Origin: Ramlibacter sp.
Lineage (GTDB): Bacteria; Pseudomonadota; Gammaproteobacteria; Burkholderiales; Burkholderiaceae_C
Reading direction: 5' to 3'
NCBI GenBank assembly: GCA_028292245.1
Contig: JAQGMS010000322.1
Span: 1 to 64,000 of the forward strand
Length of the DNA stretch: 64,000 bases
Position numbers and translations under genes: made by a program. This document shows, one piece after another, positions 58,905 to 64,000 of the stretch (the stretch's first letter is position 1; each line of letters begins with the position of its first letter). Below the pieces are notes generated by a model that had not been told where the DNA came from, did not search any database, and saw only the letters and a program-made list of their open reading frames with translations.

Positions 58905-59763
58905 TGCGGGCTTTCGGGTCGATTGCATCGCGCACTCCGTCACCCAGCAGGTTCAGGCCGAGCACGGTGATCAGGATGGCGAAGCCCGGGACGATCGCCA
59001 GCCAGGGCGCGTCCAGGATGTTCTCGAAGCCTTCGCGGATCATTCCGCCCCAAGTCGGTGTCGGCGGCTTGACGCCCAAGCCAATGAAGCTGAGGGAAGC
59101 TTCGGTGCGGATCGCGGTGGCCAGCCAGAGTGAGGCCACCACGATGACCTCTGACAGCAAGTTGGGCACAATATGCACCACGACCAGCCGAATGTCCGAG
59201 AAGCCCAGAGCGCGGCCCGCTTCAACAAAATCACGATTCTTCAGCGCGATGGTCGGTGCCCGTGCCACGCGTGCAAACGGCGCGAGCTCCGTGATGGCGA
59301 TGGCGATGATCAAGTTCTCGATGCTGGGCCCGAGCATGGCCACCACCATCAGCCCCAACAATAGAGTTGGAAAGGACAAAATCACGTCTAACAGGCTGGT
59401 CACCATTGCGTCAAACCAGCCACCGATGTAGCCAGCCGCGATCCCGATGGCCGAGCCGAGGACCAGTGCCAACGCAATTGAGGCGACGCCGATGAACAGC
59501 GAGATCCGCGCGGCATGCAGCACCCGCGCGAGAACATCGCGGCCGTAGGTGTCAGTACCGAGCGGGTGTCCTGCCACTGCCCAAGATAGGCGGTCTCCGA
59601 TGTTCTGCTCGAGAGGATCGACAGGCCATATCCACGGCGCGAAGACGGCGGCAAGGACCACGGCCGCCACCAGGATCAAACCGATCCACGACGTCGGATT
59701 TTCTCGAAAGCGGTGGGTCCAGCCGATAGTAGGAGCGGCAGCGATGGCGAGGGAATTGTTCAT
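58897..59763 (-). CDS. Peptide/opine ABC transporter permease (DppC type)
   Basis: The 288-residue permease starts at 59763 (ATGA overlap with the DppB-type gene). The N-terminal HRFRENPTSWIGLILVAAVV and HPLGTDTYGRDVLARVLHAA are DppC hallmarks. The EAA-like loop reads EAGRALGFSDIRLVVVHIVP, and about six membrane helices are visible. It forms the inner-membrane channel with DppB. Confidence 0.94.
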   Translation of the reverse strand: MNNSLAIAAAPTIGWTHRFRENPTSWIGLILVAAVVLAAVFAPWIWPVDPLEQNIGDRLSWAVAGHPLGTDTYGRDVLARVLHAARISLFIGVASIALALVLGSAIGIAAGYIGGWFDAMVTSLLDVILSFPTLLLGLMVVAMLGPSIENLIIAIAITELAPFARVARAPTIALKNRDFVEAGRALGFSDIRLVVVHIVPNLLSEVIVVASLWLATAIRTEASLSFIGLGVKPPTPTWGGMIREGFENILDAPWLAIVPGFAILITVLGLNLLGDGVRDAIDPKARND

Positions 59764-60701
59764 TTGTATCTGACTCGTGGGTCGATCAGGCCGTAGACAA
59801 TGTCGGTGGCCGCGTTGGCCAGGACGATCAGACCCGCGAAGAAAACCATAAGCCCCTGTAGCAGGGTGTAGTCGCGCTGGTTCAGAGCACCCAGAATCAG
59901 CTTGCCCAGCCCCGGGCGGCTGAAGACGATCTCGGTGAGCACGGAATTGCCGATCATGGTTCCCAGATACAACCCAACGACGGTTGCGACCGGCACCAGC
60001 GCGTTGCGAAGCGCGTGACGCCACAGCACAGCGTTGCTACCGATGCCCTTGGCCCGTGCCGTCCGGATGTAGTCCTCCCCCAGCACGTTCAGCATCGCGG
60101 AGCGAGCGACTCGGGTGATGTAGGCGGTCATGATCAGGCCCAAGTTCATGGCGGGCAGGACCAGGTTGCGCAGGTGGTCGAGTGGGTCGCCCTGCCTGGG
60201 CGAAGAAACCACCGGAAACCACTGGAGTTGGATCGCGAACACCAGTAACAGCAAAATCGCCGACACGAATGCGGGAAACGATAGGCCAGCCATCGAAATC
60301 AGGCGCGTCAGCGTGTCGGGAAGTTCATTGCGGTGAACCGCCGCGTACATGCCAAGCGGCACCCCCAGCGCAACGCCGATCAGGATGGCCGCGAGGGTCA
60401 ACTCGATGGTGTACGGGATGACTTCGATCACTTCGGCCCAGACCGATTTGCCCGTCACCAGCGAGCGCCCCAGATCGCCTGTCAGGAGACCACCGAGAAA
60501 GTCCACATACTGCGCCGGCAACGAACGGTCCAACCCTAACTGCGTACGCAGCGCGACCAATGCCTCTGTGGAAGCTTGGTCGCCCAAAATAACTAGTGCT
60601 GGATCGCCCGGCACTATGCGCGCCAACACGAACACCGCCGTCATTGCGAGCAGCAGCGTAGGAATGGCCAACGCCAATCGTTTGATCAGATATTGCAACA
60701 T
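59760..60701 (-). CDS. Peptide/opine ABC transporter permease (DppB type)
   Basis: The 313-residue protein begins MLQYLIKRLALAIPTLLLAM, the classic DppB start. It contains LGLDRSLPAQYVDFLGGLLT, the EAA loop YIRTARAKGIGSNAVLWRHA and an ending of LIDPRVRYK, with about six membrane helices. It lies 94 nt after the binding-protein gene. Confidence 0.95.
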   Translation of the reverse strand: MLQYLIKRLALAIPTLLLAMTAVFVLARIVPGDPALVILGDQASTEALVALRTQLGLDRSLPAQYVDFLGGLLTGDLGRSLVTGKSVWAEVIEVIPYTIELTLAAILIGVALGVPLGMYAAVHRNELPDTLTRLISMAGLSFPAFVSAILLLLVFAIQLQWFPVVSSPRQGDPLDHLRNLVLPAMNLGLIMTAYITRVARSAMLNVLGEDYIRTARAKGIGSNAVLWRHALRNALVPVATVVGLYLGTMIGNSVLTEIVFSRPGLGKLILGALNQRDYTLLQGLMVFFAGLIVLANAATDIVYGLIDPRVRYK

Positions 60702-60795
60702 CGTCGCTTCATGGCTGCAGTGGCACGCTTGCCAGAGGCGCTGACTGCGCCACGTGCTGGTTGTGAAGTGGTCGCGACCGTACTGCTCATGGCGG

Positions 60796-62355
60796 TCACT
60801 TCTTGAACGTCGTCTTCTCGGTGATCGGCGGAATCAGGTTGAGGGCACCTTCAAGCGGCGAGCCGTAGTCGAGGGAGCCGCGGCGAACCCAAACCTGCTG
60901 CAGATCAAACAGTGGAACCGCGCAAAGGTCCGCGTTGATCTTGACCTGCGCCAGGCGCCAAAGGGAGTTCCGCGATACCGCGTTGGGCTCAGCACGTGCA
61001 GCGTCGATCTCCTTGTCCGCCGCACTGCAGTGCGAGAAATTGGTGACTTGCGTTGGCGCGCCAATCTCAGAGCGAGAGTGATAGAACTCCGTCAGGTAAG
61101 AGTCCGCCACCGGGAAACGGGCTGCGCCGTAGAAAACTAACGCGCTGACGTCTTTGCGAATCTGGGCGTGGTAGGTCGTGTGCTCCATCACATCCATGGC
61201 CAAGGTGATTCCAGCGCGCTTGAGTTGACCTTGGATCACTTCCATCACCGACAACTGCGGCCCTACGTTGGAAACTACCACTTTTAAGGTGATGCCGTTC
61301 GGATGCCCTGCCTCAGTCAGTAGGGTCTTGGCCCGAGCCAGGTCGTGGCCGAACTTGGGCGCAACGTCGGCCTCGCCGGCATACCCCGGTGGCACAACGG
61401 AGCGCCCCGCCGTCGCGACGTCGCCGCCGACAAAGCGCACGAGTTCCTGTACGTCGACTGCACGTGCAACGGCTTCTCTCACACGGGGATCGTCCAGCGG
61501 CTTGATCCGACGGTTAAGCATCAGCGTGCGGTATTCACCAGGTCCGAACACGTCGACCTTCACAGGCGCCTGATCCTTGGGCGGCGCCCACTTTCGCGCC
61601 CGCTCGACCCAACGTTGGTCACGTTGCCCGGCTATCAAATCGAGCTCTCCGGTGGCGAAAGCCAAGCCACGCGTAGTGTCGGAGTTGATGAATTTGTAGG
61701 CGACGCGCGCGATCTTCGGTTTGCCGCGGAAGTACTTGTCATGAGCCTTCAGGACCACTTCTCGCTGCGTCTGGTGCTCCACGAACTCGAAAGGACCGAA
61801 GCCCACTGGCTTCAACTTGAATCCCTCCTTCAGCTCCTGATCCGCCTTGCGGCTCACAATCATCCCGCCGTGGTAGTTGGCAACCAGGCCTAGGAGGCTG
61901 GGCACGGGCGCCTTCAGCTGGATGCGCACCGTGTATGGATCGAGCGCCCTGACTTCCTTGATCGCCTCGAAGGTTGAGGAAAAGGAGGATCGCTTGGGGT
62001 CGGCAGCGCGAGTGAGGCTGTAGATCACGTCATCCGCCGTAGCTTCTCCGTAGTTGCGATGGAACTGCACTCCGCGTCGCAGCTTGAATGTCCACACCAA
62101 TCCATCAGCCGAGGATTGCCAGCTTTCAGCCAGATCACTTTCGATTTTTTCTGGATTGGCCGAGCCGGGGGGGAACCGAACAAGCCCCCCGAAGATCATG
62201 CTGATCAGACCTTTTTCCTGAGTCGCTCCCGTACGATGCGGGTCCAGGGTGCTTACGTCAGTTGCCGCAACGCCGATGCGAAGGACCGATTCCTGTGCGA
62301 GAACAGGCGCCGAAAGGGTCACGCAGGCGGCGAGGATAAGGGTCCGAACAAGCAT
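60796..62355 (-). CDS. Peptide/opine ABC transporter substrate-binding protein (family 5)
   Basis: From the Met at 62355 (GGAGA 5 nt upstream is better placed for this Met than for 62367) the protein has 519 residues. It has a signal peptide (ends SAPVLA) and the SBP family 5 pattern: LRIGVAATDVSTLDPHRTGA, LAESWQSSADGLVWTFKLRR, GVQFHRNYGEATADDVIYSL and DDPRVREAVARAVDV. It is first gene of the transporter operon and determines its specificity, which by neighbourhood is an opine- or dipeptide-like compound. Confidence 0.94.
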   Translation of the reverse strand: MLVRTLILAACVTLSAPVLAQESVLRIGVAATDVSTLDPHRTGATQEKGLISMIFGGLVRFPPGSANPEKIESDLAESWQSSADGLVWTFKLRRGVQFHRNYGEATADDVIYSLTRAADPKRSSFSSTFEAIKEVRALDPYTVRIQLKAPVPSLLGLVANYHGGMIVSRKADQELKEGFKLKPVGFGPFEFVEHQTQREVVLKAHDKYFRGKPKIARVAYKFINSDTTRGLAFATGELDLIAGQRDQRWVERARKWAPPKDQAPVKVDVFGPGEYRTLMLNRRIKPLDDPRVREAVARAVDVQELVRFVGGDVATAGRSVVPPGYAGEADVAPKFGHDLARAKTLLTEAGHPNGITLKVVVSNVGPQLSVMEVIQGQLKRAGITLAMDVMEHTTYHAQIRKDVSALVFYGAARFPVADSYLTEFYHSRSEIGAPTQVTNFSHCSAADKEIDAARAEPNAVSRNSLWRLAQVKINADLCAVPLFDLQQVWVRRGSLDYGSPLEGALNLIPPITEKTTFKK

Positions 62356-63267
62356 TTTTGTCTCCAATGCGGTTTGTGTTTTGGTGGTGGAGAGAGTCTT
62401 TAGCGGGGTCTCTCCGGAAAGCGTGCTGTTGTTCTGCGGTCTTCTAGAGCGCCATGGGAGATACCGCCCAGAACCGACGCCGCACTCGCGAGGTTGGCGT
62501 GCCTGCAGTCCATGCCGTAGTTCCAGGGGTTGATCTCCAACAGCTGACGATGTGAGCAGGTGTTTCCATTGCTCCCATGCTAGGTCTGTGGCTATCCGTA
62601 GAACAATGCAGCTCAGCGCATGTACCTATCCAGATTTGCTATGGATTGCAGTTCTAATCCGCGCGGATGCGTCAATTCCACCTTTCAAGCTAAAGGCGGC
62701 ATTCCTTTGGTTCGGCAAACAATAGGAAAGTGAGGTTGTGCAATTGCAAATTGCAAGCGATGCAGGACGCTGAGTTCGGTCAATCGGCGCTAGCACGGCT
62801 AGCTATGAGGCCGGAAGTCGGCAATGCGAGTGGCATCCGCCGAAAGCCTACTCTCTTCGAGACTTGACTGCTGCGAATCCGGCCTGCGGTAGGTTGCCCT
62901 GAGCAATCTAGTCGTTCGCTCGCTTACGCAGTGGATCGAGGTCGGCGCCGGTGCGCAACAGAATGTGCATCGCGCGCCACACAGAGCTGAGCGTGCGACC
63001 CAATCCCTGTCCTGTACTGATGTGCCTGACCATGCCGCTCGCTCCTGTTGGGCGAAACCCACTGTCGATCAGGAACTGAGCTGCGGCGAATTCCTGCGAT
63101 GCCGGTGCAGGGCTTGCGCACGCGCTTACAAAAGTGTAGTCACTTGACATGGGCCCCGGTTCCCCACGGCTGATGGCCGGAGTACGCGGGGCAGAGGCAT
63201 CCAAAGCAACGACGCTACTTGGCGAATGTTGATCCGTTTTCCTCATGTCGCACAGAGCGCACGTACT
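62356..63267. other. Long gap upstream of the transporter operon
   Basis: This stretch separates the transporter operon from the Bug gene. It contains an inverted repeat (62739-62755) and a minus-strand ORF (62908-63246, 112 residues, 21 nt after the Bug stop). That ORF has no ribosome site or recognisable domain, and I do not support it as a gene. The transporter promoter should lie here. Confidence 0.4.
62739..62755. promoter_or_regulatory. Inverted repeat, possible regulator site
   Basis: TGCAATT (62739-62745) and AATTGCA (62749-62755) are perfect inverted arms around GCA, fitting the T-N11-A type of LysR target. It lies about 385 nt upstream of the transporter gene start, too far for a simple promoter operator but possible for activation. 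Confidence 0.35.
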
Positions 63268-64000
63268 TCAGTCGGCGGTGATGTTGCCCTTCTTGATGAC
63301 CGCGCTCCACCTGGCATCCTGAGCTTTGATGTATTGAGCAAACTCGGCGACTGTCATGGGCGCTGGGTCCGAAGCAACGTCAGCGAACTGCTTCTGCACT
63401 TTTGGATCAGCCAGGACAGCGTTGATTTCTGCGTTGAGTCTGTTCACGACATCGGCAGGCATACGTGCTGGACCGACCACACCAGCCCATGTGACGGCTT
63501 CAGCGGCGGGCACACCCAACTCAGCCAACGTAGGGACGTTCGGCATCGCCGGCGAGCGCTTTGGCCCAGTGACTGCAAGTGCGCGAACCCGACCGGACTC
63601 GACGTTCGGGGCCATGGTGCTGAAGTTGTCGATCATCAGCTGAATCTGGCCCCCCATCAGATCCGTTTGCGCGGCAACGATGCTCTTGTACGGCACGTGG
63701 GTGGCTGGCATGCCAACGCTCGTGCGAAACAGCTCCATAACGACATGGAGGGCAGATCCGTTTCCAGAGGAGCCATAGAACAGCGCCTTTGGATTTGCTT
63801 TGCCATATGCAGTCAACTCTTTCACGGACTTGACAGGTAGACCTGCCGTGACTCCCAGCAAGTAAGGCTGGGTGATGAGCATGGCGATAGGGGAGAAATC
63901 CCGCGACGGGTTGTAAGGCAGATTCTTCGCGACGTTTGATGCGACCGTGAAGTTTGAAAGATTTGCCGTCCCGATGGTGTAGCCGTCGGCAGGAGCCTTT
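63268..64000 (-). CDS. Bug/TTT-family periplasmic substrate-binding protein, partial (5' end off window)
   Basis: The frame runs without a stop from the window edge to TGA at 63268-63270. The visible 243 residues contain ADGYTIGTANLSNFTVASNV, KNLPYNPSRDFSPIAML, YGSSGNGSALHV, ATHVPYKSIVAAQTDLMGGQ and NVPTLAELGVPAAEAVTWAG, the ordered middle and C-terminal motifs of Bug proteins. The N-terminal lobe start and signal peptide are beyond the edge. The Met at 63882 is internal, not the start. Confidence 0.92.
   Translation of the reverse strand, partial: KAPADGYTIGTANLSNFTVASNVAKNLPYNPSRDFSPIAMLITQPYLLGVTAGLPVKSVKELTAYGKANPKALFYGSSGNGSALHVVMELFRTSVGMPATHVPYKSIVAAQTDLMGGQIQLMIDNFSTMAPNVESGRVRALAVTGPKRSPAMPNVPTLAELGVPAAEAVTWAGVVGPARMPADVVNRLNAEINAVLADPKVQKQFADVASDPAPMTVAEFAQYIKAQDARWSAVIKKGNITAD

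Noticed and set aside
62908..63246. 112-codon ORF after the Bug gene
   Set aside because: No ribosome site, no motif and a Pro/Ser-rich composition. Left as unassigned in the gap note.
1..64000. CRISPR arrays, insertion sequences and complete rRNA or tRNA genes
   Set aside because: No regularly spaced direct repeats, no transposase-like protein and no complete cloverleaf or rRNA segment was seen by eye. Short or diverged elements could be missed.

Overview
The window looks like a chromosomal stretch from a GC-rich betaproteobacterium of the order Burkholderiales. The evidence is the four Bug/TTT-type periplasmic binding proteins, two Burkholderia/Bordetella-type trimeric porins, many LysR/IclR/AraC regulators and strong GC bias at third codon positions. 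I saw no rRNA, no complete tRNA, no CRISPR array and no transposase.

Layout. (1) 1-12.7 kb: a divergent catabolic locus. The left operon (minus) is Bug protein, aldehyde dehydrogenase, class II aldolase, porin. The right operon (plus) is a two-domain VOC/extradiol-dioxygenase-like protein, IclR regulator, MhpA-like FAD hydroxylase, Bug protein, FAH-family hydrolase, SnoaL-like protein, LysR regulator, Bug protein. This suggests a meta-cleavage pathway for an unknown aromatic acid, with a perfect palindrome between the two arms. (2) 12.7-20.1 kb: AraC regulator; a diheme lipoprotein with a two-subunit Tat-exported molybdenum hydroxylase; then a LysR regulator divergent from two SDRs and a DoxX-like protein. 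(3) 20.1-21.6 kb: a gene graveyard holding frameshifted or truncated pieces of a Cys/Met PLP enzyme, a LysR regulator, an unknown protein and a 2OG-Fe(II) oxygenase. (4) 21.6-32.3 kb: an alkylation-damage island with ada, alkB, alkA, ogt, a stand-alone Ada metal-binding domain, three intact 2OG-Fe(II) oxygenases plus two dead copies, a broken MGMT domain, and several genes not expected in such a regulon (cytidylyltransferase-like, SnoaL-like, TMEM175-like channel, two unknown ORFs). Ten promoters in this island share one layout: AAT-N6-GCAA (the known Ada box of E. coli ada and aidB), a CGGAGTTT-like extension, and a -10 hexamer exactly 35 nt from the start of GCAA. This defines an unusually large local Ada regulon and is the most striking signal in the window. 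The local Ada protein has nevertheless lost three of the four zinc-binding cysteines of its sensor domain.

(5) 32.6-35.6 kb: three lower-GC minus-strand genes that look like a defence island: an Abi-like HEPN protein, a caspase/CHAT-like His/Cys protein and another RX4H (HEPN-like) protein. (6) 35.7-49.0 kb: a complete mating-pair-formation operon in the order of Tn4371-family integrative elements (LysR regulator, traG, CopG-type gene, trbB-C-D-E-J-Kalt-L-F-G-I, DUF2274), with no relaxase or integrase in view. (7) 49.3-62.4 kb: an opine or amino-acid-conjugate utilisation locus: glutaminase, opine dehydrogenase, a three-subunit opine-oxidase-like enzyme, LysR regulator, porin and a five-gene peptide/opine ABC transporter. 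(8) 63.3 kb to the end: a Bug protein cut by the window edge.

All calls come from reading the sequence and remembered family motifs. No database search was run.
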